From assembly GCA_022457065.1 (NCBI GenBank), contig JAJGBQ010000008.1:434001-498000 (forward strand): a DNA stretch of 64,000 nucleotides. Reading direction: 5' to 3'. The notes beneath the pieces were generated by a model. That model had not been told where the DNA came from, searched no databases, and was given only the letters and a program-made list of their open reading frames with translations. The translations under genes were made by a program, and so were the position numbers. Positions 33,220 to 43,800 of the stretch are shown piece by piece. Origin of the DNA: Curvularia sp. ZM96 (lineage: Eukaryota > Ascomycota > Dothideomycetes > Pleosporales > Pleosporaceae). Each line of letters starts with the position of its first letter. The first letter of the stretch is position 1.

Positions 33220-35064
33220 ACGTCAAGGATCAGTAAGCTGGGCAGATCAGTAAGCTGGGCACCCCACCAAACTTGACCTGACGCTCTGCGCAATTGAGCC
33301 ACAACAACACAATAAAACGAGATAAAATTAAGAGATATTATTCGTTATCTAGCTCTACACGACGTGCGAGTATGTCCTTGAATATGGCACTTCGTACATG
33401 TTGGCGGCGCGCGCTGACGTCGCTGACTGCCCTCACTCTGCCCACCCTCTACGACCACCCTTTCTGCCTCTGCAGCAAGCTGCTGAGCCTGCGAGACCTG
33501 GAGCACTCCACCAGAAGCAATATATTGACGCTGCTGACTCTGCTTTTGTCGTTGACGCTGAACTTCTGCACGTAGCTTCTTATTCTCCTCTGCGAGTATC
33601 GTCGCTGATTGCATCGCAAGCTGAGCGCTTTTAGCAAGCTGGCGTATCGCAACGCTTGTTGGACTCTCTGGCTGTCGGCGCAGTCGCTCTTGGAGATAGC
33701 GTACCTGCTGCTGAAGCTCTGCTACCGTATGTGGTGTTTCTGTCTGCGCTGCTGCCTGCGCTGTAACGTTGTTATCTGTAGTTGTCTGTGGTGGAGACGG
33801 CGTCCGGGCGACAGTTAGCGACGATAGAACGCGGTCTGGACAAAGAGGGACAAGGCCTGTCGCCTGAAAGCCTGCCTGGATATTCTGCTGCGTGAATACA
33901 GTCGGCCGGATCCGTGTATAGGCTGTAAGAAAGTCTGTTTTGTCAACATGGTAGACGCTATAGCGGGCGAGCTTCTCAACCTCGCGTCCGTACGCGCGCT
34001 TGAGAGGGGAGTAGCAGCTCACATCTAGAGGCTGGAGGAGGTGCGACGTGTGAGGCGGCATACAGAGAGTGATGATCTTGTTCTCTGTGCAGTACTGGTC
34101 GAACTCTGGTGTAGCGTGGCTACTGTGGCCGTCTAGGATAAGAAGGCGATAGACTCCAGCTGTACGAGCAGCTGTATGCTGGTTGAAATGCTTCACCCAC
34201 TCTACACCTAGCTCGTCCGTCGTCCAGCCGTTGTCTGAGACGCCAATAGTCCAGTCTGATGGGAGGCCATGATACCAGCTGCTCTGGTGGACCTTGCCAG
34301 AGAGAATTATAAAGGGTGGTAGAGACCAGCCTGACGCGTTAATACACTCGATCGCTGTCACCCACTCGCGATTACCTGGCTGTATGACGATTGCTCTGCC
34401 AACTCTATCAGAGCTAGTCACGACTTTTGACGTTGCAGCAACGCCCATCGCGAATCCAGTCTCATCAAAGTTGTAGATATCCTGGTCAAGGACGCCGTAC
34501 GTCTGTCGCGTCTCCTCTACTAGCTTGAACCAGGCTGTAATTACTACAGGATCCTCGCAGGAGGCACGCTGGCTATGCAACCTCCTACTCCACTTTGTCT
34601 GAAGCTCTGGCTGGCTCTGGATAAAGCGCGACACCCATTTCTTGCCAATAGGCTGTGGAGGTGGATTCTGGCCACGCGCAGTAAGAAGAGTGTCTGCCAT
34701 GCGTCGTACGTCGATGATATGGGGCGGAAAACCACGCTGGTCAAGGTCTAGGATCCACTGCACAAGAGACTGCTCTTCAATAGGCGATAGCTTACGGTTA
34801 ATTGATCGTTGCTCTGATCTTGGTGGAGTACCATGGACGCGAGTATAGAGTGTAGATTGTGGCACATCGTACGCTTTTGCAAGAGCGCGCACTGATTGTT
34901 TTGGATTGTTACGATAGGACGCCATAGCAAGGCTTATTCTACCTTCACGAGAAGTCGATTGAGGACGTTGTTGTCGCGGCATTGTGGTGGTTGTATCGAG
35001 TGTCGCGTCAGGTTGGGTGGGGTGCCCAGCTTACTGATCTGCCCAGCTTACTGATCCTTGACGT
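33220..35064 (-). mobile_element. Pogo transposon B (family P3, subfamily b), apparently intact
   Basis: TIRs start ACGTCAAG and contain two head-to-tail copies of GATCAGTAAGCTGGGCA, followed by the CACCCCACC stretch shared with element A. TA duplications are at 33218-33219 and 35065-35066. Length is 1845 bp. The outer 48 bp of the TIRs agree; a few mismatches follow. It carries an uninterrupted transposase, so of all elements here it is the best candidate for recent or present mobility. Confidence 0.94.
33345..34982 (-). CDS. Pogo/Fot1-like transposase, full-length ORF
   Basis: 545 codons from ATG 34982 with no stop. Residues 10-55 form a psq-type helix-turn-helix, and about 70-150 a CENP-B-like second DNA-binding module. 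The DDE catalytic domain spans about 165-380, with Asp in I-Y-N-F-D-E-T-G-F, L-L-I-L-D-G-H-S-S-H and L-L-Q-P-L-D-V-S-C. A Gln-rich coiled-coil region runs over about 415-500. A CCHC zinc knuckle (C-T-K-C-x4-H-x4-C) lies near the C-terminus. It would bind the 17-bp repeats in the TIRs and move the element in the nucleus, and could in principle also act on element A, whose TIR repeats differ. It is leftward, with the ATG 82 bp inside the right end. Whether it is expressed cannot be told. Confidence 0.92.
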   Translation of the reverse strand: MPRQQRPQSTSREGRISLAMASYRNNPKQSVRALAKAYDVPQSTLYTRVHGTPPRSEQRSINRKLSPIEEQSLVQWILDLDQRGFPPHIIDVRRMADTLLTARGQNPPPQPIGKKWVSRFIQSQPELQTKWSRRLHSQRASCEDPVVITAWFKLVEETRQTYGVLDQDIYNFDETGFAMGVAATSKVVTSSDRVGRAIVIQPGNREWVTAIECINASGWSLPPFIILSGKVHQSSWYHGLPSDWTIGVSDNGWTTDELGVEWVKHFNQHTAARTAGVYRLLILDGHSSHATPEFDQYCTENKIITLCMPPHTSHLLQPLDVSCYSPLKRAYGREVEKLARYSVYHVDKTDFLTAYTRIRPTVFTQQNIQAGFQATGLVPLCPDRVLSSLTVARTPSPPQTTTDNNVTAQAAAQTETPHTVAELQQQVRYLQERLRRQPESPTSVAIRQLAKSAQLAMQSATILAEENKKLRAEVQRQRQKQSQQRQYIASGGVLQVSQAQQLAAEAERVVVEGGQSEGSQRRQRAPPTCTKCHIQGHTRTSCRAR

Positions 35065-35066
35065 TA

Positions 35067-35352
35067 TGGCACATGCTGACTTAGATTTGCGCTTACTACG
35101 GCTTAACGTCACGTGACTTGGATATGGGATCGAAGGACAACCCTCGGGCCCCCATCGGGTATCCTTCGGGCCAGTAAGGCTGAGGACCTGCATAGTATAA
35201 AAGCTCCTATCCAATCCCTGGGATGAAACTCAAGGATTCGTCTGAATACTATTCTGATATTCTTGCTCCTACCTGCCGAACCTCTCACACTTAACCCCGA
35301 GTTGACCCGAACTCTAGCTGCTAGCGGTGGCAAGATCAATTGTAATTGCAAT
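35067..35352 (+). repeat. Dispersed repeat R3, right part of copy 1
   Basis: Continues the R3 sequence after the pogo pair: TGGCACATGCTGAC matches TGGCCTGTGCTCAC near 46272, and CTTAACCCCGAGTTGACCC near 35290 matches 46321-46341. It contains a GTCACGTGAC palindrome (35108-35117) and TATAAAAG near 35196, a promoter-like arrangement. It is longer here than in the 46-kb copy, which has an internal deletion. Confidence 0.6.
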
Positions 35353-35357
35353 CACAC

Positions 35358-35640
35358 TGTAAGGGGCTAAGCTCCGTGGAGCAAACGCTTGGTATACAAG
35401 AGGTTGTATTCGATAGAGAGATAGCTACTACTTCGTACAGGATAAATATTATAATCGGTGGTGATCAGCAGTGATCAGATTATGATCAGTGCGCGTTGTC
35501 TAATCAACGGCGCGATCAGTGGACGTTGTCTGATCCCCAATCAGATATGAAGGATCCAGGTGTACAGTCGAACACCTGGATTCTGTGGGCGCCCCGAGAT
35601 CCCATCGAGGAGTAATCCCAAGGGCGATCAGCCCGTTACA
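35358..35640 (+). repeat. Solo LTR, family L2, with target duplication
   Basis: 283 bp, TGTAAGGGGCT at the start and AGCCCGTTACA at the end, flanked by a perfect 5-bp duplication CACAC (35353-35357, 35641-35645). This is the reference copy of the family and shows the site into which MITE copy 2 jumped in the 19-kb copy. Confidence 0.9.
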
Positions 35641-35879
35641 CACACTACCTACGTTATACAAAAACGCAATCCCACATCTACGTAAGCGCAGCCCCAAGCT
35701 AGCACAGGCCACACCCATGAACACCAACTCTCCAGCATACTTCATTAGATAACTTACGTCACACATGTCAAAATATTATAAAAAGCACTTTATTAGATGT
35801 GGAGGAACTAACAGTATTAGCGGTATAAGTTGCATTTATTTTGAATAATTCTAACCCTGTTTGCTAGCGCCAACTGGTG

Positions 35880-36060
35880 GGTCGATGGATAGGGTTACAA
35901 TACGCTATTCGACCATTGTTCCCAAGAGACCATAATTCCGTTTGGTAGAATGTGTAGGCTGTTGAGAGAGAGGCTTGAAGAGCACCACATTAAGTAGCTG
36001 AAGTGTATGCGTCAAATGAGGGGACAGTATAGCCCCACCAGAGTTCTGCCAATGCATTCT
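35880..36060 (-). pseudogene. Short pogo-like transposase fragment overlapping an R1 end
   Basis: Minus-strand L-S-P-H-L-T-H-T-L-Q-L-L-N-V then V-L-F-K-P-L-S-Q matches the third-Asp block of Tigger/pogo transposases, with the Asp itself changed to Asn. The neighbouring bases (35895-35958) match the end of repeat R1. Confidence 0.6.
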
Positions 36061-36574
36061 TTCTGCTCGTCGGAACGGAGGGATCCGCGTTTCTAAGATG
36101 GAGACCAGCTGCTTGAGCATATCGGACAGACATACCAATTACATACCAAGCCCTATGCAACACATGTTAGTGGAATCGCGCAATATATCGTACTGACGTT
36201 AGAGCGCGTCCTTTGAAGTAAAGCTTGTTTTGACGACGTGCGCTATACAAACTGCACACACCTGCTAACATAACCCATAGTCAGATAGTAGAGGGAGAGA
36301 AGCTCAGTCGCCTATATGCTATTAGTCGGAGATTGACTCCTGGATTACAAAAGACCGAAACACTTACCCGTATGAGTGAAATATCAGGAGTGCAAATAAG
36401 TGTCGTAGTTTGATTTAATCCAAGGAAGTGTACTGCCCTCGACATATATACGTGACGGTCGCCGCCATAGACTCGCCGGTCGCCGCCAACAAGGTGCGAG
36501 AAGCGTGCTCCGATGGCGAAAACAAGGTTAAGGATGGCTTTCCACTTTACGCAGACGTTCATCGTACCTCTGGG
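36061..36574. other. Non-coding interval
   Basis: No gene or repeat supported. A GTCGCCGCC motif occurs twice near 36458-36490. Confidence 0.3.
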
Positions 36575-36823
36575 CTAGAAAACCCGACAGTACGTTTGCA
36601 ATTGCTCCTCAAATAAGCTGTCAAGGATCCGGAACGGATCATGGACCGCTACCTGATAGGACTCGAACAATTTTATAGCTATCTCGGCAGGTAGAACAAC
36701 ATCTGGATCGCCTATATCTATATTAATGTCAGTGTTGTCAAGACAGAAGTAGTAACTCGAAAGAGGCTGTAGGTGCACTTCGATGTCCTGCATCCCTGTA
36801 GCGTCACGTTCGCGTCCTGTCAA
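36575..36823 (-). pseudogene. Fragment of a fungal-specific transcription factor domain
   Basis: The minus-strand frame reads V-V-L-P-A-E-I-A-I-K-L-F-E-S-Y, then V-A-V-H-D-P-F-R-I-L, closely following the start of the fungal-specific factor domain (consensus around L-P-P-x-x-x-A-x-x-L-F-x-x-Y). No zinc cluster or domain end is seen nearby. It belongs to the same broad class as the relic at 7.6-8.6 kb but is a different gene. Confidence 0.6.
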
Positions 36824-37261
36824 GTACCCCGCGCTCTTCTGCCAGACTGCACGGGCACGCGTTAACGTCTCTACGGTGACGGGAAGCCGCTAGCGTTCGG
36901 CTCAAGCATCACAACACAACGGCGCAGTACACCAAGCTGCCAACATGCCAAAGCGCGCACCCTCTGAGTATCGACCGTCAAGCTCGGCTGTGAGTCCAGA
37001 GTACGTAGGTAGGATAACTATGTACATACATAATTGGCTAGTTAACTACAAGGCTCCAGCAGATGCTGAGTCCATTACGCGAGATACCAGTCATGCCCCA
37101 GTGCAATATGTTCACAGAGGACAAAGACAAAGACATGAGTGATATGATAGGAAGAGCATGACTACTGCTTATCTGTGATGACAGGGATATTAGGCACCCA
37201 GAGCTAGTTGATGTAAATAGTGAGCAAGGATTCATAGAAAACCTGTCATCAACATGATGAT
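36824..37261. other. Non-coding interval
   Basis: Short + frame at 36945-37142 has no motif. Nothing else recognised. Confidence 0.3.
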
Positions 37262-37450
37262 GTAGCATCCCTAGTATATGATGCTACGTAGATTTGACCC
37301 CGATCCATCCTAATCCAGTAATTACGCATCCTGATCCAAACATGCGCGTATGCAACGCGGATCAGACACTGATTCTCGCCTATTATAGTCTAACGCGAAT
37401 CGTCCCCTTAGTTTCCGCGTTTTAGTTCTAGCGTGAGCGTCTCAAAACAT
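37262..37450 (+). repeat. Dispersed repeat R2, copy a
   Basis: Contains CTAGTATATGATGCTACG, GCGTATGCAACGCGGATC and CCGCGTTTTAGTTCTAGCG. Matched in inverted orientation at 43607-43800 and 50305-50450. Confidence 0.7.
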
Positions 37451-38226
37451 TGTATACCTACTATTGAATAGTGAGAAGCTCCTGATATGGAGATTCTTGG
37501 AGTTGATTGTCGCAGATGAGAGATAGGCTGCTGTCAATAGATAAATTGAGAAGTAACTCTTATATTTGTACTTAGAGTCTTAACATATCGAGCTATAAAG
37601 GCTCAACATCTATAGTGTAATTATTCGAAGGAGTGTGGCTTGCTCTATACTACGAACTTCGTGACTGGTCAGTTTGCTAATTATGAATTAGTGACGTGAT
37701 TACGGCACGGTAAAAGGATTACGGTACAATTGATTAGAGGAATTATCTAAACTTCTTACCGTCCGTGGGCGTCAGCATTTTGAACGTAAGCATACGCCCA
37801 AGCAGTTAGCTGTCATCAGCATATCACGCATACCAGGCATACAGTCGCTAGCGATTGCGGCTTCACCCTTACACGCAGCTGCGCAGCCGTTTCGAACAGC
37901 CCCACCTTCCATACAAAGCTTAGCGCGAGAAGTCAGCTACAGAACAACCGATATAATTGGTCAATTTCCGATTTTATGATGACTGGACTTTTGGAATGCT
38001 GCTTGCGGAGGTGAAGCCGCAATCGCTAATGACTGTACATACGTGTCCGTCTGCAGCTCGCCAGACGTCGTTTCGTGGCAGTGAATTGCAAGCTTCGACA
38101 CGGAAAGGATGAGACATGACAGATTACAGTCCATAGTGATTACAGATTCATCCCTACACACTGATACAAACACCATTGTTTTCAGCCGCTATCTTTCGTA
38201 CGTACATATACTAGTTTCTCTTCTAA
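37451..38226. other. Non-coding interval
   Basis: A 71-codon ATG frame on the minus strand (37961-38176) with several Cys has no signal peptide or motif; I do not call it a gene. Confidence 0.3.
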
Positions 38227-40790
38227 CTACTTATTATATTTTGAAGCACTAGCACCGTGCGCTTTTGACTTGTAGTCTTTACACGTTGCCCTCTTTTTAA
38301 CCACATGTTGAACCCTATCCTTTGCTGGTATTACCCTTCCCTCTTCCCAACCACTAGTCTCTACCTCAGACGCTGAATCAAACTCTTCAAAATATTCGCT
38401 AGTCTTTTGGCGTGAAGCTTGTGTTTTCTTAGATGTAGCGCGTTCCTCGATAAGATTATCCAATTGTCGCTGCATAAGACGAAACTTCCTTATAAAAGAA
38501 CTGCAACTCTCGCTTTCTCTACCTCGCTTCTTCCCTTTTTGCTGTCTTCGCTCTTGCATCCGTGGAGGGGAGAATTCATCTAATAAATCTGCATCGCTCC
38601 CCTTAGGTGTCGCACACTCTAGCGTCCTTAGAGTGACGTTGTCCGAGCAATAGCCAACTCGCGACGTACTGCTAGAGGAATATAGTTCAGTTGTCAAACT
38701 AAAATCCAAGACATCCTCCTCTCGGGTTAACGTGAATTCGTGCCACGTATGACTGTTGACGAGATATCGGTCGATAAGATTAGGTTAAAGTTTGGTAGGA
38801 AAGCCATGCTCAAGCGCGTATGCACTAGCATGCGTAACTAGTCAGTAGCCTGTCTAGAAAGCAAGAAGCTAGAGAAAGCCGTTATAATCTTTCGGCGTGC
38901 TAGGGTCGAATAGGGCAACGAGAGCTAGGAGATGCTTCTTAGCAATACTTACTGCGATTTGCCTATATAAACTAGTATTCATAGGAACAGAACATCTAGC
39001 TGTGGCATTTTTTAGGCTCGAGTAGGCTTAGTCTAATAAGAAGCATAAGGTCGCGCTTTCGTGTGTGCTAAATAAGTAAGGGTTAGTTAAATTCTTAGAC
39101 AAGACGCCTAGATTTCAGCTAATAAGACTACAGAACAGGTGGATATACACGAGGTACACGTAAAGAATCCTTTGTACTATAGGGTAGGGAGACCGCACGA
39201 TATAAAAAGAATTATTAGTATTAGTATTTGCTTTGTTGTACGCAAAAACAAGAATTATCTTTCTTTTGTAGACGAAGATATTTCGCTGCGCAGAAACTGT
39301 ATTAGCCTAGCGTAACACCCGAAATTCTTCTCCGCGTGCTAGCATGCCATTTATCAAGTGCATTGCTGTATAGAGTAGGCGGACAAACTAGTCGCTTTTT
39401 TTTTAAAGTACTGTTCCATCTTAGCTTTCCCTCTTCTTGTCTCTAATAAAAACCCGCCTTGCTCTAAGAATGCGAGTCTGCTCATAACCCGAAAAGATCC
39501 TTAGAGTTTGTTGGCTGGGTGTGTCAAAAACGAAAACCCTGGACGGTGAGTCGTAAGATCGTCCTGCACAGTGCTGAGTTGGACATCTAGCCACTAATTA
39601 AAAAGGAGCTCTTAGGTAAGATTTTGCAATCCTACTACGACACTATAGATCGTTTCGCGGAATTGCCGCATATGAACCTAGGTGTCTGCGATATATAGCG
39701 TTAAGCCATCTAGCGACTATGATATGTTTGTTTGGGGGCCCTCGCGCCTAGCAATAGCTCGTCCATGCTAAAGCCGTCTAATAAGGTAACTAGCCGGCGC
39801 AAGGCTTCCTCGCTGGAGATATTTAGGTCGGATATGCTCACGCAACCGCTGTGCTTGGTCAGGATAGATAGTGCGCTCAGGCTAAGGAACTTAGAGACAG
39901 TTATATGGTGCAAGCGGTAGTGCGTACTCGAGTATGATTAAACGCCCTACCTATAGGAGTGCTGATATAAATAGCGTATAATCGTAGGGTTTATGGAAAC
40001 ATAGTTCTGTAGGATAAATTCCTAAAACACTAGAAAAATGTATAATGGCGCTATAACTCATGTTTCCATCGTGCGACAGGTCCGTCTAGAACATGACAAG
40101 AAGTTGGAAGAGATTCTCATAGACACTGTCCAGTAATAGTTAGAGCAATACCCCGCAGTCTGCCTGCTAGCCAACAATCGAGAGATGGTCCCAGATATAG
40201 TTCATCATGGCCATCTAAGCCGTAGTCAGCTACAGCCTAGAGATTTCGCTTGTAGGCTCCTTTATATTACGCGACAGTGCTAGTATCTAGAATATATAGC
40301 ATAAAAACCGCTCGTAGATAACGTAGTATCTTCGCCAGGTTTGTTCGCGTTAAGGCAGCTTAAACAGATAAGGAAGAAAAAAAGAAGTCCAGCTCCAAAG
40401 CCAGCAACGCAGAACGCGCGGTGTCTGTTTGAGCGTCATTTCGCATCGCTAAAACACAATTCTGCTAGCCTCTATTATCTTCTAAATAAGCCTCTCTGTC
40501 TATGCTAGGCTCACACATTCGAAACCGTTCCAAAGACCTAGTACAAGATCCTCTAATGTTCTTGTAGAGGGCAGTGCTACAGCTGCGACAATAACATAAA
40601 CAGGCTTGTGAGCGAACCACGTCGGCCACTCACAGCCCCGAAGCCACTCAGTATTCTCGTCGTGCTCTAGCTCTGCGTCTAGAGCTACCATGTCACACTC
40701 GCCATTAAAGCGCTGTTCTTCTTCTTCCTCTTCATCCTCCATCCGCACTAGGTGTTCTTCTTCGCTTGTAGACGATGGCTGCTTCTAAAT
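38227..40790 (-). pseudogene. Telomere-linked RecQ helicase N-terminal region, RIP-degraded
   Basis: Reading leftwards, blocks appear in the order I know from fungal subtelomeric RecQ-like helicases with a DUF3505-type N-terminus. They are E-N-T-E-W-L-R-G-C near 40640, W-R-R-Y-Y-V-I-Y-E-R near 40320, V-G-R-L-I-I-L-E-Y-A-L near 39940, R-P-K-Y-L-Q-R-G-S-L near 39800, T-H-R-P-G-F-S-F-L-T-H-P near 39530, L-Y-R-Q-I-A-V-S-I-A-K near 38960, and W-H-E-F-T-L near 38740. A 160-codon basic linker then ends at 38227. Nearly all stops fall where Gln or Trp is expected. The ATPase/helicase domains themselves are not seen. The gene is dead. In fungi this family sits next to telomeres, so it hints at a subtelomeric origin. 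Confidence 0.75.
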
Positions 40791-41561
40791 CGCTTGCTAA
40801 CTAGAGCTGTTACCTTGGGTTACTACCCAATATTTGGGCGAGTACTTTGTCCAGCTCTGTAGGTAACACTTGTATCTAGATTAGTCTCGAAGACATTCTA
40901 GAGCGGTAATATCATGTTTTGCTTTCGCATGCTGTCGCATTTAATCCCAGTTAATTGTCTTTCTCTCTATACAGTGTGGACAACAAAATCCAGGTACGGG
41001 GGGAAGAAGATACGAGAGCGGAGCAGATCCATCCTGGCGAGGTACTAGATCTTCAAAAGACTGTGCAGCAGGCATGCCGTCAAATTAGGCTATTGTTATC
41101 CGCCGTAGTTTGGATGGAACACGGTGGGAAGTTTGAAGGTGGGCATCTAAGCGCGTGGCAGGTACTGCGGTACAACAGTAGGTGCAGACGATTACTTTCT
41201 CGCTTGCAATGAACGTAATATAGTCTAAAGCAACTAGATTATATGGCTACAAGATATTAAGTATGAATTTAGTAACTAATAGCTTTGATTTAGGCGATTG
41301 GCCCTACGTACAAGTCGGTTAGCGATAGACACTGGTGTTGACAGCACCCAATTTGCTGCCATCTCTACTCCGTACGCTTTGAACAGTTACAGCTATTGTG
41401 CCAGTGTACAGTGTGACTAGTCAGGAGACGTACGTCACCTGACCAGTCACCTGCCTGGCCACGTGCTTAGGTCTTAGATAGTATATGTAGTTCCTCTAGT
41501 AGATAGGGAGACGACAACAACCTCACGACAGGACAAGCTGTCTCCTCTTCGATTTTACCTA
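40791..41561. other. Non-coding interval with promoter-like segment
   Basis: Around 41440-41520 a CACGTG (41460) is followed by AGTATATGTAG and a purine-rich leader, as in the LTR-like families here, but no second copy is visible. The frame 40955-41212 shows no known motif. Confidence 0.35.
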
Positions 41562-43423
41562 ACGTGTCTGTATAGCGAGTCGGTCAGTAGACCGAAGCGG
41601 TCACTCTGCCAAGACCCCACCAACTTTGACTACTATACGTGATGCCTCTACGCAAGAACGTGCAAAACTCTTCAAAAGAACCTCAATTACAGCTTGCAAT
41701 ACAGGCTATCCAACGTGACGCGACACTTAGCCAGCGACGCGCTGCAGCAATCTACAGCGTCTCCCAAAGCACCCTTAGTGATCGACTCGCTGGAAAGCTC
41801 TCTCGACAGGATTCCACGCCTAACTCAATGAAGCTTCTTGTGACAGAAGAGCAGACGATTGTCGACTATATACTAGACCTTGACGCACGAGGATTTCCAA
41901 TGCACCTCCCTGCTATCAAAGATCTAGCTGATTCTTTGCTGGCTGCCCGCCATCGCGACCCTGTTGGCCCAAACTGGCCTAGAGTATTCATAAAGCGTCG
42001 CCCAGAGCTTAAAATGAAGTTCAATCGAAAGTACGACTATAGGAGAGCCCTCTGTGAAGATCCTGAGCTTGTGTAGGGCTGGTTCCGCCTAGTACAGAAT
42101 ACTAAAGCCAAGTATGGGATCTAGGACGACGACATGTACAATTTTAATGAGACGGGCTTCATGATGGGCATGCATAACTCGTCAGCAGTAGTTACAGCCT
42201 CTGAGCGTCGATTAAAGCCAAAATCTTTGCAGCAAGGCAATAAAGAGTGGGTTACTAGCGTGATTTGTGTCAGCGCAGCTGGCTGGGCGATCCCACCCTT
42301 CATCATCTTTCAAGGCAAACACCACCTCTCTGCCTGGTACAAGGAAGAGAGCCTGCCTAAGGATTGGGTTATTGGAGTCTCTGAGAATAGTTGGACAACA
42401 AACGAGCTTGGTATGAAGTGGCTAGAGCACTTTAACAAGCATACAAAAGAGCGCACTATTAGGACCCATCGTCTACTTATTCTTGACGGCCATGAGAGCC
42501 ATAACTCCGTCGAGTTTCAACAATACTGCAAGGAGGCAAAGATTATTACTCTCTGCATGCCTCCACACTCTTCCCACCTGCTGCAGCCACTTGATGTGGG
42601 CTGCTTTTCGTCTTTAAAGAGGGCGTATGGGCGCCAAGCCGAGGACATGATGCGCAATAGGATCAACCATATTACTAAGATAGAGTTCCTGCCAGCCTTC
42701 TAGCTAGCCTATCGCAAGACTATTATAAAGGACAACATCCTAGGAGGGTTCCGAGGCGCTGGATTAGTTCCACACGACCCAGAGGCGGTGATATCAAAGC
42801 TTGATGTCAAGCTACGCACGCCATCACCACCTGCTGTAGAAGATCTGCCCTGGCTGTCGCAAACCCCAAGCAATACCCTAGAATTAGGGTCGCAATCGAC
42901 GCTAGTGAAGCAGAGGATTCAGAGGCATATAGACAGCTCACCATCAAGCATGGTGATTGCTTTTGAAAAGCTGGCCAAAGGCGCTGCGATTATCGCGCAG
43001 AAGCTAGTGTTGGCGCAAAAACGCGTCTCTGAGCTTGAAGCAGCTAATCAAGCCGCCACACAACGAAGATCACATAAAAGAAAGCGAGTACAGAAGGGAG
43101 AGACCCTAACTATTGAAGAGGGAGAGCGATTGGCAACTCTAAGAGAGTTTGGGGCGCGTAGTGATGGGAAGAAGGTGAAGAAGAGAGCGCGTGTTGAGGC
43201 AGGTGAACCATCACAAAGACGCTGCGGACGCTGTAGTGAGACTGGACACAACTCGCGCACATGCAAGCAAGATGTAGAAGCCAATTTTGAGTAGAATAGC
43301 TTGTTACGATTTGAACTTGCTGTTATTATTGTGTTGTAATGTTCATGTAATAGTTGTGAAGTTGGTGGGGTCTTGGCAGAGTGACCGCTTCGGTCTACTG
43401 ACCGACTCGCTATACAGACACGT
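41562..43423 (+). mobile_element. Fot1-like pogo transposon, copy 2 (family P2)
   Basis: Perfect 65-bp TIRs (41562-41626 and 43359-43423) beginning ACGTGTCTGTATAGCGAGTC, with TA at 41560-41561 and 43424-43425. 1862 bp. Within the TIR, GGTCAGTAGACC and GAAGCGGTCA give repeated GGTCA motifs comparable to the GATCA repeats of family P3. Confidence 0.95.
41642..43294 (+). pseudogene. Fot1-like transposase, three nonsense changes (P2 copy 2)
   Basis: Same architecture as copy 1. TAG codons occur near 42076 and 42122, where copy 1 has CAG, and near 42702, where copy 1 reads Tyr-Gln. The first two are C-to-T changes in CpA. The Asp of the first catalytic block is also changed (M-Y-N-F-N-E-T-G-F), so this copy lacks a catalytic residue as well. 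The C-terminal 168 codons are open and end in a CCHC knuckle (C-G-R-C-x4-H-x4-C). Copies 1 and 2 carry different lesions, so each was inactivated after it inserted. Confidence 0.9.
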
Positions 43424-43606
43424 TATGGATAGAATGCAACTTTCCTCTTACATTTCCCTCTCCTCTTAGTGACTACTGCAGCGACTGATCTATTATCGTC
43501 CACTCTAGTAGGTGCTGTGGCCTCGTACTATCTACACCCTTACACTATTAACGAAAAGTAAGAACGCAAAGATAGCTCTACTATAGTTAACTGGTTGTAT
43601 TTCACT

Positions 43607-43800
43607 ATAAGTATAATGGTTTAGGGGGCTTACGCTAGAACTAAAACGCGGAAATTAAGGGGGTCATTCGCGCTAGGCTATAACTAATAGGCGAAAATCA
43701 GCACCTAATCCGCGTTGCATACGCGTGTTTTTGAATCGGGGTCCGTAATTGCCTATTCAGGATGTATCAGGGGCCGAGTCACGTAGCATCATATACTAGG
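43607..43800 (-). repeat. Dispersed repeat R2, copy b
   Basis: Inverted match to 37262-37450, directly abutting R1 copy 2, which suggests R1 and R2 may be parts of one larger element. Confidence 0.7.

Noticed and set aside
37961..38176. 71-codon ATG frame with several Cys as a small effector
   Set aside because: No signal peptide and no supporting promoter; left as non-coding.
38227..38709. 160-codon frame as a separate nuclear protein gene
   Set aside because: It has no ATG start and continues in frame from the helicase-like W-H-E-F-T-L block, so it is part of that relic.
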